Positions 10,881 to 19,323 are shown, numbered from the stretch's first letter. The stretch is 64,000 nt of DNA from Onishia taeanensis (GCF_900100755.1 NZ_FNCI01000003.1:310001-374000); one strand, 5' to 3'. Program-made: numbers and translations. The notes: generated by a model from the letters alone, not told the origin.

Positions 10881-10991
10881 GCACACCTCCTGTCCTGGAG
10901 CACTCTCATCCTTCTTTTATCCCGCTCTTAACCCTTCACTCATCCCTCCTACAATTACCTCCCTTCACACTGCTGCATCACGCCAGACCGA

Positions 10992-11528
10992 CTAGCCGTT
11001 CACCCTGACGACGGGCTCAGGGTTCATGCGCAACAGCTGTTTTAGATCATCGAGCACGTCATAGGGGTCGACGCCAGCGCGATAGCCCAGCACCGCTTGG
11101 CCCTGCGGGCTAAGGATCCAAACCTGACCTGGTGCCTGCCAACCAGGCTCTCGAGCCCAGCGAAGCCGGGTTTCACCGGGAAGCGCGTCGGCACTGACTT
11201 GCGCGGCGGCATCGATACGCAGCCGACGAACCCGGGTCGCATCCTTGCCGAGCGCACGGTGCAGTCGCCACCACTGGTCGGCCATCTGGTCGCAATCAAG
11301 GCTGCAGTCGAAGGCCAACAGCCAGCCATCGTCCGCCGCCGGGGGCCTCGTTCCCTCTAGCGGCCAGGCGCCAAGAGACGGCACGTCTGGCTTGAGTTCG
11401 CCATGCGCCGTGCGCGCATCGGGAATCCCCACGCGCCACTCCACCATCACCCAGGCCACTAACAGCGGCAGCGCAAAGACGGCTATCAGGGTCAGCAGCT
11501 TCAGCCGCTGGCGGTTAACATATGTCAT
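10992..11528 (-). CDS. Membrane-anchored protein of the cox cluster, unknown function
   Basis: This 178-residue protein has an N-terminal membrane helix (residues 9-28, LKLLTLIAVFALPLLVAWVM) followed by a periplasmic domain. The segment GWLLAFDCSLDCDQMADQWW holds two cysteines three residues apart and sits where thioredoxin-like and Sco-type copper chaperones place theirs; GQVWILSPQGQAVLGYR also resembles a thioredoxin-fold edge. I infer an oxidase-assembly or copper/thiol role but cannot name the family. The start overlaps the SURF1 stop (ATGA), with GGAG nine bases upstream, so it is translationally coupled. Equivalent small proteins occupy this slot in Pseudomonas cox clusters. Confidence 0.75.
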   Translation of the reverse strand: MTYVNRQRLKLLTLIAVFALPLLVAWVMVEWRVGIPDARTAHGELKPDVPSLGAWPLEGTRPPAADDGWLLAFDCSLDCDQMADQWWRLHRALGKDATRVRRLRIDAAAQVSADALPGETRLRWAREPGWQAPGQVWILSPQGQAVLGYRAGVDPYDVLDDLKQLLRMNPEPVVRVNG

Positions 11529-12343
11529 GGCTTCGTCTCCTGCTGGCCGCAAGCATCAATGTCTTCAGGTGCGTACTCAGGCACACGTTCAGGTGCACGC
11601 TCAGATACAGGCGTTGAGACCTGCACAGGCTGCCGGGCTAGTCGCATTCGCCGCCCACCCAGGAGCAGCACCACCAGAGCGGCGGCCGCCAGCCCCCACC
11701 ACTGAACGGCATAGCCCAGGTGGCGGCTGGGCGGCAATACGCTGGGCTCCCACCAGGGTTTCAACAGGCCTGGCCCCTCCTCCAGGTGCAACCAGCCCGC
11801 CTGGGCAAAGCCCCCTAAGTCCTTCCAGGCATCGAGTTGAATCCGCTGCAACCTCAGACCCTCCTGATTGGCACCAAACAGCGGCGCCCGTTTGCCATCC
11901 TGCTGCCATTGCCCTTTGAGGGTGACCCTGCCTTCGGGAGTGGCCACCGAGGGCGCCTCACGGCTGACACCGGTGGGCATGAAGCCACGCTCGATCAGCC
12001 ATAGCCGCCCGTCATCGCCCCGCAATGGCGTCAAGGCCGCCACTCCCAGTTCACCGTCATGCGTCCGGTTGTCCAGAAAGCGGGTCTCATCGGCCTGATA
12101 GCGCCCCTCGAGAATCAGCGTCGCGCCTTCCGGTGGCGCTTCTTGCGGCGAGACCAGGGTAGGTGCCGCCGCTAGTGCCGCCAGATAGGCTTCTTTCTCG
12201 GCGGCGCGTTGCCACTGCCACTGCCCCAGCGCCAGCCCCAATATCACCAGCAGGCTCCAAAAGCCCCACCACAGCAGGACGACCTTGACAGTCGGCGCGC
12301 GCTTGCTTGAACTAAAAGGGTTCTGACCCACGGTGCCTCTCAT
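11525..12343 (-). CDS. SURF1-like cytochrome oxidase assembly protein
   Basis: SURF1/Shy1 proteins help insert heme A into subunit I of the oxidase. The protein (272 residues from MRGTVGQNPF) has an N-terminal helix (WWGFWSLLVILGLALGQWQWQR, with the typical GxWQxxR), a periplasmic domain with LDNRTHDGELG and LIERGFMP, and a C-terminal helix after HLGYAVQWWGLAAAAL. A longer frame starts at 12379. The ATG at 12343 shares its CATG with the start of the divergent DUF2909 gene and has AGGG eight bases upstream. Its C-terminal tail of about 40 residues is rich in Pro and Glu and looks unstructured. Confidence 0.9.
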   Translation of the reverse strand: MRGTVGQNPFSSSKRAPTVKVVLLWWGFWSLLVILGLALGQWQWQRAAEKEAYLAALAAAPTLVSPQEAPPEGATLILEGRYQADETRFLDNRTHDGELGVAALTPLRGDDGRLWLIERGFMPTGVSREAPSVATPEGRVTLKGQWQQDGKRAPLFGANQEGLRLQRIQLDAWKDLGGFAQAGWLHLEEGPGLLKPWWEPSVLPPSRHLGYAVQWWGLAAAALVVLLLGGRRMRLARQPVQVSTPVSERAPERVPEYAPEDIDACGQQETKP

Positions 12344-12536
12344 GTTGAAAGCCCTGATCACACTGGTGTTTGTCTGCATGGTTGCGAGCCTGGCGGCCGG
12401 CGCCGGGTTCCTGTTGCGCGATCAGGGCCGTTCACGCCGTTTGCTGATATCCCTCAAGCTGCGCGTCAGCTTGGCGGTGCTGCTGTTCGCCCTGCTGGCC
12501 TACGGCTTCTATTTCGGTGACCTGGGGAGCCCATGA
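12342..12536 (+). CDS. DUF2909 family twin-transmembrane protein
   Basis: The 64-residue protein has two membrane helices (about residues 4-24 and 40-60) around LRDQGRSRRLLISLKLRVSL, the pattern of DUF2909. Such genes sit between coxC and SURF1 in many proteobacterial oxidase clusters, so an oxidase-related role is inferred only. It lies on the strand opposite to all other cox genes, and its ATG (12342-12344) overlaps the SURF1 start within a shared CATG. The ribosome site is weak. Confidence 0.8.
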   Translation: MLKALITLVFVCMVASLAAGAGFLLRDQGRSRRLLISLKLRVSLAVLLFALLAYGFYFGDLGSP

Positions 12537-12556
12537 CTCTCCCTCAGGCACGGCTC

Positions 12557-13414
12557 TCATAGCACATAGACGAAGATGAACAGGCCGATCCAGACCACAT
12601 CAACGAAGTGCCAGTACCAGGCGGCTGCCTCGAAACCGAAGTGATCGTCGCGGTCGAAGTGCCCTTTCATCACCCGCATCAGCATCACGCTCAAAGTGAT
12701 AGCCCCGATGGTGACGTGGGCGCCATGGAAGCCGGTTAACAGAAAGAAGGTCGAACCATAGATGCCCGCCTGCAGCGTGATGCCGTAGTGGTGATAGGCC
12801 TCGTAATACTCGATGCCCTGAACGACCAGGAAGCACACCCCAAGCAAGATGGTGCCGATCAGCCAGTTACGGGCCGTATTCCGATAGCCTTCTTTCAGTG
12901 CCTCATGCGCGATGGTCAGGGTGACGCTGGAGGTGACCAGGAAGATCGTATTCACCAGCGGTAGCTGCCAGGGGCTCAACACCTCTCGTGGCCCGCTAAT
13001 GGATTCACTGGGCGGATTCATCAGCGGCCAGCTGGCCGTAAAATCAGGCCACAGCAGTGCCGCCACCCCCTTGGCGCCCTCTCCATCCAGCCAGGGCACC
13101 GCAAAGACTCGTACATAGAAGAGCGCGCCGAAGAAAGCAGCGAAGAACATCACCTCCGAGAAAATGAACCAGCCCATTCCCCAGCGAAAAGAGCGGTCCA
13201 TCTGGGCGTCATACAGCCCCTGGCGAGACTCGCGGACCACATCGCGAAACCATAGCCACATCACCGTCAGCACGGCCGCCATGCCCAGGGTCATGACCAA
13301 GCCACCGATGCCGTGGACCAGCTGCATGCCAAGGCTCACCATCATGACCCCAACGGCCAGAGAGCCTAGCGCCGGCCACTTGCTCTGCGGGGGAACGTAG
13401 TAGCTGCCACTCAT
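12557..13414 (-). CDS. coxC: Cytochrome c oxidase subunit III
   Basis: Subunit III (285 residues) stabilises the aa3-type oxidase and shapes oxygen and proton entry. It has seven predicted membrane helices and family signatures such as MGWFIFSEVMFFAAFFGALFY, LTGFHGAHVTIGA and AAWYWHFVDVVWIGLFIFVY. It starts with AGGAGG nearby and overlaps the ctaG stop by four bases, so it is coupled to ctaG. Confidence 0.97.
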   Translation of the reverse strand: MSGSYYVPPQSKWPALGSLAVGVMMVSLGMQLVHGIGGLVMTLGMAAVLTVMWLWFRDVVRESRQGLYDAQMDRSFRWGMGWFIFSEVMFFAAFFGALFYVRVFAVPWLDGEGAKGVAALLWPDFTASWPLMNPPSESISGPREVLSPWQLPLVNTIFLVTSSVTLTIAHEALKEGYRNTARNWLIGTILLGVCFLVVQGIEYYEAYHHYGITLQAGIYGSTFFLLTGFHGAHVTIGAITLSVMLMRVMKGHFDRDDHFGFEAAAWYWHFVDVVWIGLFIFVYVL

Positions 13415-14007
13415 GCTTCACCTCCTGGAACGGCAATTCTTGGAACGGCAATGATCCGGGCCTCATTGGCCAAGGCCTTAGCGGCCAGCGTCTTATCGTC
13501 TACCGGATACAGGGTGTAGACCAGCGTCACCGTCTGGATGTCGTCGGGCAGGTCGCGCGTCAATTGGAAGACCAGCGGCGCCTCGTAGCGCTCTCCGGCA
13601 TCGAGCCGCTGCTCCTGGAAACAGAAACAGGTTACCTTGCGCATGTATAAAGATGCCTCCGAGGGCGACACGCTGGGCACCGCCCGCCCCCAGCCCGCCT
13701 CTTTGCCATGATTGGTGAACGCAAAATGGACCTCGGTGGCCGCCCCCGGATGCACGCGCACCTGACGGTTGAGTACCTCGAGTTTCCAGGGCAGGCCGGC
13801 ACTGCCCCGTGTAATGAACTGCACGGTAATCACCCGTGACTCATCGATGCTGTCGCGAATCAGGGCCTGGGCGGTGTTCTCGACCTTGCCGTTGATGCCG
13901 GTCACGCGGCAGAAGGCGTCATACAGCGGCACCAGCGCGAAGGCGAAGACGAACATCGCCAACAGGACCACCAGTGTCCGCGTTACCGTGCGCTGCACTC
14001 CCGTCAT
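13411..14007 (-). CDS. ctaG: Cytochrome c oxidase assembly protein Cox11 (copper chaperone)
   Basis: Cox11/CtaG delivers copper to the CuB site of subunit I. The 198-residue protein has one N-terminal membrane helix (residues 10-30), an immunoglobulin-like periplasmic domain, and the copper-binding CFCF motif in KVTCFCFQEQ; a further conserved cysteine is in YDAFCRVTG. GGAGGG precedes the start. It lies between coxA (33-base gap) and coxC (four-base overlap), the usual order. Confidence 0.95.
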   Translation of the reverse strand: MTGVQRTVTRTLVVLLAMFVFAFALVPLYDAFCRVTGINGKVENTAQALIRDSIDESRVITVQFITRGSAGLPWKLEVLNRQVRVHPGAATEVHFAFTNHGKEAGWGRAVPSVSPSEASLYMRKVTCFCFQEQRLDAGERYEAPLVFQLTRDLPDDIQTVTLVYTLYPVDDKTLAAKALANEARIIAVPRIAVPGGEA

Positions 14008-14040
14008 AAGCCGCCCTCCCTCGCCCGCCCAGGCCTGGTG

Positions 14041-15693
14041 TTAATGCTCCTGATGCTGAAACCGCGGTGGCGTCTCGAAAGTGTGCAACGGCGCAGGACT
14101 CGGCACCGTCCACTCAAGATCCTCGGCGCCGTCCCAGGCCTTGGCCGGGGCCTTCTCGCCGCCGCGCACGCACTTGATGATCATCCACACGAAAAGCAGC
14201 TGCGAGGTGCCGAACAGCAAGGCACCGATGCTCGAGGCCATGTTGAAGTCGGCAAACTGCAGCGCGTAGTCGGGTATGCGACGCGGCATGCCGGCCAGCC
14301 CAGAAAAGTGCATGGGGAAGAATGTCAGGTTCACCCCTACGACTGACGTCCAGAAATGCCAGCGGCCGAGTCGCTCATTGGGGTAATGCCCGGTCCACTT
14401 GGGCAGCCAATAGTAAACGGCGGCCATGATGGCGAAGACCGCCCCCGGCACCAGCACATAGTGGAAATGCGCCACCACGAAATAAGTGTCGTGATACTGG
14501 AAGTCGGCTGGGGCAATGGCCAGCATCAGGCCGGAGAAGCCACCGATACTGAACAGCACCACGAAAGCCAAGGCGAACAGCATCGGCGTCTCGAAGGAAA
14601 TCGAGCCCTGAAACAGCGTCGCGATCCAGTTGAACACCTTCACCCCGGTCGGCACCGCAATCAGCATCGTGGTGTACATGAAGAACAGCTCGGCGACCAA
14701 CGGCAGGCCGACGGCGAACATATGATGCGCCCAGACCAGAAACGACAGGATGGCAATCGAGGACGTCGCATAGACCATCGAGGCGTAACCAAACAGCCGC
14801 TTGCGGGCGAAGGTCGGGATGATCGCCGAGACGATACCGAACGCCGGCAGAATCATGATGTAGACCTCGGGATGGCCGAAGAACCAAAAAATATGCTGGA
14901 ACATCACCGGGTCGCCGCCGCCCGCGGCATTGAAGAAGCTGGTACCGAAGTTGATATCCAGCAGCATCATGGTGATGACACCGGCCAGTACCGGCATCAC
15001 CGCAATCAGCAGGAAGGCCGTGATCAGCCAGGTCCAGACGAACAGCGGCATATCCATCATGCGCATGCCAGGAGCACGCAGGTTGAGGATGGTGGCGATG
15101 ATATTGATGGCACCGAGGATCGAACTGATGCCCGCCATGTGCAGCGAGAGAATGAAGAAGGTCGTGGAAGGCGGCGAATAGGTGGTCGACAGCGGCGCAT
15201 AGAAGGTCCAACCGAAGTTGGGCCCACCGCCCGGCATCAGCAGCGTCGACAGCAGCAGCGTGAAGGCGACCGGCAACAGCCAGAAGCTGAAGTTGTTGAG
15301 CCTCGGCAGCGCCATGTCGGGCGCCCCGATCTGCAAGGGAATCATCCAGTTGGCAAGGCCCACGAACCCCGGCATGACGGCACCGAACACCATGATCAGG
15401 CCATGCATGGTGGTCATCTGATTGAAGAACTCCGGCTGCACGAGCTGCAAACCGGGCTGGAAGAGCTCGGCACGCACCACCAGCGCGAAAATCCCGCCAA
15501 TGAAGAACATGCTCAGCGAGAAGATCAGGTAGAGCGTACCGATCTCCTTGTGATTGGTAGTCAACAGCCAGCGCAGCAGGCCTTTGGGGCCGTGGTGGTA
15601 ACCTGCCTCGGCATGGCCGGCCGGACCGGCGGCTTCTCCGGCCTGCTCAAGGGGATGCTGTGGTGGTAACCGTGGAGGTAGCTTGGGCGCCAT
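14041..15693 (-). CDS. coxA: Cytochrome c oxidase subunit I
   Basis: This is the catalytic heme-copper subunit (550 residues, twelve helices). The CuB/heme a3 site shows WFFGHPEVYIMILPAFG (His-Tyr pair and the D-channel Glu), WAHHMFAVG (two CuB histidines) and HDTYFVVAHFHYVL (heme ligands), which marks a type A1 oxidase. The N-terminal 35 residues are rich in Pro, His and Gly and precede TTNHKEIGTLYLIF. AGGAG precedes the ATG. It follows coxB after 63 bases. Confidence 0.98.
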   Translation of the reverse strand: MAPKLPPRLPPQHPLEQAGEAAGPAGHAEAGYHHGPKGLLRWLLTTNHKEIGTLYLIFSLSMFFIGGIFALVVRAELFQPGLQLVQPEFFNQMTTMHGLIMVFGAVMPGFVGLANWMIPLQIGAPDMALPRLNNFSFWLLPVAFTLLLSTLLMPGGGPNFGWTFYAPLSTTYSPPSTTFFILSLHMAGISSILGAINIIATILNLRAPGMRMMDMPLFVWTWLITAFLLIAVMPVLAGVITMMLLDINFGTSFFNAAGGGDPVMFQHIFWFFGHPEVYIMILPAFGIVSAIIPTFARKRLFGYASMVYATSSIAILSFLVWAHHMFAVGLPLVAELFFMYTTMLIAVPTGVKVFNWIATLFQGSISFETPMLFALAFVVLFSIGGFSGLMLAIAPADFQYHDTYFVVAHFHYVLVPGAVFAIMAAVYYWLPKWTGHYPNERLGRWHFWTSVVGVNLTFFPMHFSGLAGMPRRIPDYALQFADFNMASSIGALLFGTSQLLFVWMIIKCVRGGEKAPAKAWDGAEDLEWTVPSPAPLHTFETPPRFQHQEH

Positions 15694-15756
15694 CGGTATC
15701 TCCTGTCATTCGGGTGATCGCGACTCGGGCATCGCGAACAAGAGCCGTCAGGCCGG

Positions 15757-16872
15757 CTATTCGAGCCTTGCCTGAATCTCCGACGGCTGCACGCTATCCC
15801 CGGTATCGTTGCCCCAGGCATTGCGCTCATAGGTAATCACGGCGGCAATCTCCACCGGGCTCAGGCTACTGCTGAAGGCCGGCATCGGCTTACCGGCCAC
15901 CCCGTTGATGACGGTAGCGATGTGCCGATCCCGTTCGGCCATCAGAGCCGGATTGTTGGCTAGTGCCGGGAAGACCGGCGGATTCCCAGAGCCATCGACC
16001 TGATGGCAGGAAGCGCAGATCGATTCATAGACCTGCTGGCCGCGCGACATCAGTTCGTCCATGGCCCACTCACGGTCGACGCCGCTGGCCTCCCTGGCCG
16101 CCGCCTGCTGGCGCTCGGCAAGCCAGCTATCAAAGGCATCGGGCTCCATGGCCTCGACCACCACCGGCATGAAGCCATGATTACGCCCGCACAGTTCGGT
16201 GCACTGGCCACGATAGGTACCGGGCGTTTCGATGCGCACCCAGTTTTCGTTGACGAAACCGGGAATGGCGTCCTGCTTAACGGCGAGATCAGGCACCCAC
16301 CAGGAATGCACCACGTCATCGGAGGTCAGCAGGAAACGCACCTTCCGCCCCACCGGCAGCACCAACGGCTCATCCACTTCGAGCAGGTAGTTTTCGCCCT
16401 TGGCGGCTGCGCCATCGATCTGATCGCGGGGCGTGGCGAGATTGGAGGTAAAGGCAACGTCTTCGCCGAGGTATTCATAGTGCCAGCGCCACTGCTGGCC
16501 GGTGACCATCACGTCCAGATCGGCATCCTTGGCGTCATACATCTGCTTGAGGGTAGCGGTCGCCGGCAGTGCCATGCCGATCAGAATCAGCAAGGGAACC
16601 GTCGTCCAGATCACTTCAACCTTGGTGTTCTCGTGGAAAAGCGAGGCCTGGGCGCCCTTTGAGCGACGGTAGCGGAAGAGAGAGTAGAACATCACGCCGA
16701 AGACAACGACGCCGATCACCACACAGATCCAAAAGATCGTCATGTGCAAGCCATGGATATCGCGACTCAGGGCCGTGACGCCGAGCGGCATGTTCCAGCC
16801 ATGGGCCAGAGCCGAAAAGGTCAGCCAAACGCCACCGCCAATGGCTGCCACCCCACCAGGCAATTTGCGCAT
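15757..16872 (-). CDS. coxB: Cytochrome c oxidase subunit II with fused cytochrome c
   Basis: Subunit II takes electrons into the CuA centre. The 371-residue protein has a signal-like start, two helices (about 42-65 and 85-105), the CuA cupredoxin domain with HSWWVP and CTELCGRNHGFM, and a C-terminal cytochrome c domain with the heme motif CASCH and a later Met in GKPMPAF. The fused heme c marks a caa3-type enzyme. AGGAGG lies before the ATG. It is the first structural gene; the promoter region upstream holds unusual repeats. Confidence 0.97.
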   Translation of the reverse strand: MRKLPGGVAAIGGGVWLTFSALAHGWNMPLGVTALSRDIHGLHMTIFWICVVIGVVVFGVMFYSLFRYRRSKGAQASLFHENTKVEVIWTTVPLLILIGMALPATATLKQMYDAKDADLDVMVTGQQWRWHYEYLGEDVAFTSNLATPRDQIDGAAAKGENYLLEVDEPLVLPVGRKVRFLLTSDDVVHSWWVPDLAVKQDAIPGFVNENWVRIETPGTYRGQCTELCGRNHGFMPVVVEAMEPDAFDSWLAERQQAAAREASGVDREWAMDELMSRGQQVYESICASCHQVDGSGNPPVFPALANNPALMAERDRHIATVINGVAGKPMPAFSSSLSPVEIAAVITYERNAWGNDTGDSVQPSEIQARLE

Positions 16873-17364
16873 CGGCCCCTCCTTGTCTGTCCGGTCACGG
16901 TCATTGCGATCACACCGCCCGCACTGCTGATATCGCTGGCCTTTCTAACACCCCTTACTTTCCTGACTTTCCTGCCATAGTTCAGATACTGCTGAAGCCA
17001 GGACCCGCTATGGCTCGAGTAAGCAACGGCCAAGCAGAGTAGGAAGCAACCTATTAAGCAGAGTATAGAAAGGTTGACGAGATGTTCTTATTCAGAGTAT
17101 GCGCAATCACTAAACGCAGCCATCTACCTTAGTAGGGGCTCTGCTAACTAGAGGCTCTACTCAATAGGGACTCTAATCAGTAGAGGCTCTAACAGAAACG
17201 TCGCCCCTAGGCTGTGTCTGAAAAGTCGACGAGCGAAGGCCAGACAAGGCAAAAATCGGCGAAAGAGCGGAGTTTACGGGGTGTAAATGAGCATCTTGAC
17301 CGGGCTGGCGCTCCAGCCGATTTTTAACGCCGTATGGGCGAGCGCAGTACTTTTCAGACATTGC
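16873..17364. other. Non-coding region upstream of coxB
   Basis: This stretch of about 490 bases between coxB and the DUF2970 gene contains no supportable gene. It holds the four-unit 16-bp tandem repeat (17133-17196) and the inverted-repeat element (17210-17365), and should also carry the coxB promoter, which I could not place with confidence. Confidence 0.7.
17133..17196. repeat. Four tandem 16-bp repeats upstream of coxB
   Basis: Units begin at 17133, 17149, 17165 and 17181: TAGGGGCTCTGCTAAC, TAGAGGCTCTACTCAA, TAGGGACTCTAATCAG and TAGAGGCTCTAACAGA. The first ten bases follow TAGRGGCTCT with one variant and the last six vary. They lie about 260 bases upstream of the coxB start and end 14 bases before the inverted-repeat element. 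Confidence 0.85.
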
Positions 17365-17365
17365 C
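17210..17365. mobile_element. MITE-like inverted-repeat element, about 156 bp
   Basis: The ends TGTCTGAAAAGT (17215-17226) and ACTTTTCAGACA (17349-17360) are perfect 12-base inverted repeats, extended imperfectly by GGC at 17210 and GCC at 17365. Inside, AAAAATCGGC and GCCGATTTTT form a second inverted pair. There is no coding capacity. The sequence resembles short intergenic repeats I recall from Halomonas and Pseudomonas genomes, so it is probably a dispersed non-autonomous element. Its right edge touches the stop codon of the DUF2970 gene. Confidence 0.7.
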
Positions 17366-17538
17366 TACTCCGCCGCGCTCATGGCCAGCATGAAGACGCC
17401 TACCACCAGTACCAGCGCCATCAACAGGCCGACGATGATAAAGGTCACCGGCTTGCCCTCTTCAAAGTCCTTTTTGCGCTGCTGCTCCTTCTGCACCCCG
17501 AAGAAGGCTGCCAGCACCGACTTGATCACCTGCCACAT
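17365..17538 (-). CDS. DUF2970 family small membrane protein
   Basis: This 57-residue protein starts MWQVIKSVLAAFFGVQKEQQ and has one C-terminal membrane helix (residues 31-53, from VTFIIVGLLM to VFMLAM). The SVLAAFFGVQ...RKKDFEEGKP...FIIVG pattern fits DUF2970, a family often found just upstream of coxB. AGGAGG lies five to six bases before the ATG at 17538, which makes this a very well-supported small gene. The inverted-repeat element abuts its stop codon and probably separates it from coxB. Function unknown; a link to the oxidase is inferred from position. Confidence 0.88.
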   Translation of the reverse strand: MWQVIKSVLAAFFGVQKEQQRKKDFEEGKPVTFIIVGLLMALVLVVGVFMLAMSAAE

Positions 17539-17719
17539 CGCCGCCTCCTGCTGCCCTTGAGCACCTTGATAGCCTCTCGCACCAAAAGTTGACTCTCATC
17601 AGAGAATGGATGAAGAACACCACTTGCGCACGGTGCGCGGCCCTGCGGCCTCTATACTCAAGGGTGGTGCCGACAGAATGACATCGGAATTCACAATGAC
17701 CGTGATGTCAGGAGGAGTG

Positions 17720-18088
17720 ATGATCAGTAAACCCGAAAATATCGCCGAGTTTCCTGTAGCAGTTAGGGACGCAAGCGCCCCGGTCATCGACTGGTGGGTA
17801 CATCATTGGATGGGAGCCGCGAATCCAGTTGTCCGCATGCAGGTTGCATGGATGGAAACCCTCTTTGATGCCATGCAGATGGAAGCAGAGCTATTGACCG
17901 CCTGCGCCACCAGCCAGCAGGAGATCATCAAGTGCCTGTCCGACCAGCAGACACTCAAGGATCCTTCCGTATTGGGTAGCTGTTATCAGGACGCCATAGA
18001 GGATTTCGTCAACGCCCATCTGAATCGGATGAACAGGGTCAACGAGATGGCCTTGGACTTTCGTCAGCGGGTATGGGAAGAGATATGA
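17720..18088 (+). CDS. Phasin-like helical protein, uncertain
   Basis: This 122-residue protein is predicted mostly helical after residue 20. The MISKPENIAEFP start is preceded by GGAGG at the right distance; the open frame extends 38 codons upstream, but without such support. The segment with Trp-rich WWVHHWMGAANPVV and the long amphipathic helices (QVAWMETLFDAMQMEAELL) resemble phasins, the small proteins that coat polyhydroxyalkanoate granules, but the match is weak and no signature is decisive. It is convergent with lrgAB, 15 bases away. Confidence 0.5.
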   Translation: MISKPENIAEFPVAVRDASAPVIDWWVHHWMGAANPVVRMQVAWMETLFDAMQMEAELLTACATSQQEIIKCLSDQQTLKDPSVLGSCYQDAIEDFVNAHLNRMNRVNEMALDFRQRVWEEI

Positions 18089-18103
18089 GGCCTCACAGGC
18101 CGA

Positions 18104-18832
18104 TCAAATCCCCAATAGCGCCACGATCAGCGGCAACAGGAACGCCGTCAACAGCCCCGTCAGGCCCATGGCGAGACCCGCAAAGGCGCCGGCCAGCGCA
18201 CCAATAGAACTGAAACTTTGCGCCGTGCCAAAGCCATGAGCCGCCAGCCCCATGGTGAAGCCCTGAACGGTCGGGTCATTGATACGCATCAGTCTGAATA
18301 TCCAAGGCCCCAGGGCACAGCCGATCGACCCGGTCAGTAAGACCAGCCCCGCTGCCAGCGAGGGAATTCCGCCCAACTGCTCGGCGATGCCCATCGCAAT
18401 CGGTGAGGTCACCGACTTGGGGGCAAGCGTCAGCAGTGTCTCCCGGCTCGCTCCCATCAGCATGGCGATGCCAAGGGTCGAGCCCACAGCAGTCACGATG
18501 CCGGTGACACAGGCCACCATGACCGGCCATATCAGCCGACGAACGCGTTCCCGATGATCATAGAGCGGTATTGCCAGGGCCACCGTGGCCGGACCGAGCA
18601 GGAAGTGAATGAACTGAGCACCTTCGAAGTAGGTGCTGTATTCGATGCCGCTGAGCAACAGAAAACCGATCAGCAGTACGATCGAAATCACCACCGGGTG
18701 CAGCAGAGGCGTGCGGCCAAGCAGGATGTTGATTCGCGTGGCCACATAAAATGCTGCCAGCGTCACCAGCAGCGAAAGCAAGGGGTTGCCCGAGAGATAG
18801 ACCCAGACTTGGTCCAATGCGACGAAGTTCAT
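18104..18832 (-). CDS. LrgB/CidB family membrane protein
   Basis: The 242-residue protein has about seven or eight membrane helices and LrgB family blocks: GPATVALAIPLYDHRERVRR, LAPKSVTSPIAMGIAEQLGG and AAHGFGTAQSF. LrgB works with LrgA in holin/antiholin-like control of murein hydrolases, and some relatives move small organic acids. The ATG at 18832 overlaps the lrgA stop by four bases, which excludes the longer frame. It ends the two-gene unit. Confidence 0.93.
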   Translation of the reverse strand: MNFVALDQVWVYLSGNPLLSLLVTLAAFYVATRINILLGRTPLLHPVVISIVLLIGFLLLSGIEYSTYFEGAQFIHFLLGPATVALAIPLYDHRERVRRLIWPVMVACVTGIVTAVGSTLGIAMLMGASRETLLTLAPKSVTSPIAMGIAEQLGGIPSLAAGLVLLTGSIGCALGPWIFRLMRINDPTVQGFTMGLAAHGFGTAQSFSSIGALAGAFAGLAMGLTGLLTAFLLPLIVALLGI

Positions 18833-19194
18833 TTGGCCTTCTCCGCCCCACCGACTCGCTGGTTCATCCACATCATGACCTTGGCCGTGACGGCAAGGGT
18901 TACCGCCGTGGAGACGAACAGGGTGACAATGATCGTCCAAAAATCAGCCTGAATCAGTTGGAAATGCACCATCATCCCGACCCCCGCCGGCACAAACAGT
19001 AGAGTCAGATAGTTCAACAGCCCCTGGCCTGTCTTACGAAGGCCATCCGGCACGCGCCCGTTGATCAGCAAGGCGATCAGCAGAATCACCATGCCCATCA
19101 CCGGCCCGGGAACCGGAATACCGAAACCTCGAACGATCAGCTCGCCCAGAAACTGGCATCCCAGCAAGATGATAAACCCAACGATCAACGACAT
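18829..19194 (-). CDS. LrgA/CidA family holin-like protein
   Basis: This 121-residue protein with four membrane helices is LrgA/CidA-like: GELIVRGFGIPVPGPVMGM is the family signature, followed by LTLLFVPAGVGMM. It forms the membrane partner of LrgB. GGAGGAGGG precedes the ATG. The pair stands between a phasin-like gene and tRNA-Pro, with no visible LytTR-type regulator. Confidence 0.93.
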   Translation of the reverse strand: MSLIVGFIILLGCQFLGELIVRGFGIPVPGPVMGMVILLIALLINGRVPDGLRKTGQGLLNYLTLLFVPAGVGMMVHFQLIQADFWTIIVTLFVSTAVTLAVTAKVMMWMNQRVGGAEKAK

Positions 19195-19294
19195 GCCTGC
19201 CCTCCTCCACTCTTCGTTGATGCATTCTACTCCTTTCGTCTAGGTGCAGACTAACCACTCAGCCAACCTTTTGAAAAAAAAGCGCTTAAGGGGC

Positions 19295-19323
19295 TTCCCA
19301 TCGCCAGCATCTCGCGCTAGTAT
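19295..19323 (+). promoter_or_regulatory. Candidate tRNA-Pro promoter
   Basis: TTCCCA (19295-19300) and TAGTAT (19318-19323) are 17 bases apart, followed by a GC-rich stretch, as in stable-RNA promoters. The mature tRNA begins 52 bases later. The -35 match is weak. Confidence 0.4.

Noticed and set aside
14356-15669. Long plus-strand frame opposite coxA (437 codons)
   Set aside because: Highly charged low-complexity translation typical of an antisense frame of a membrane protein gene.
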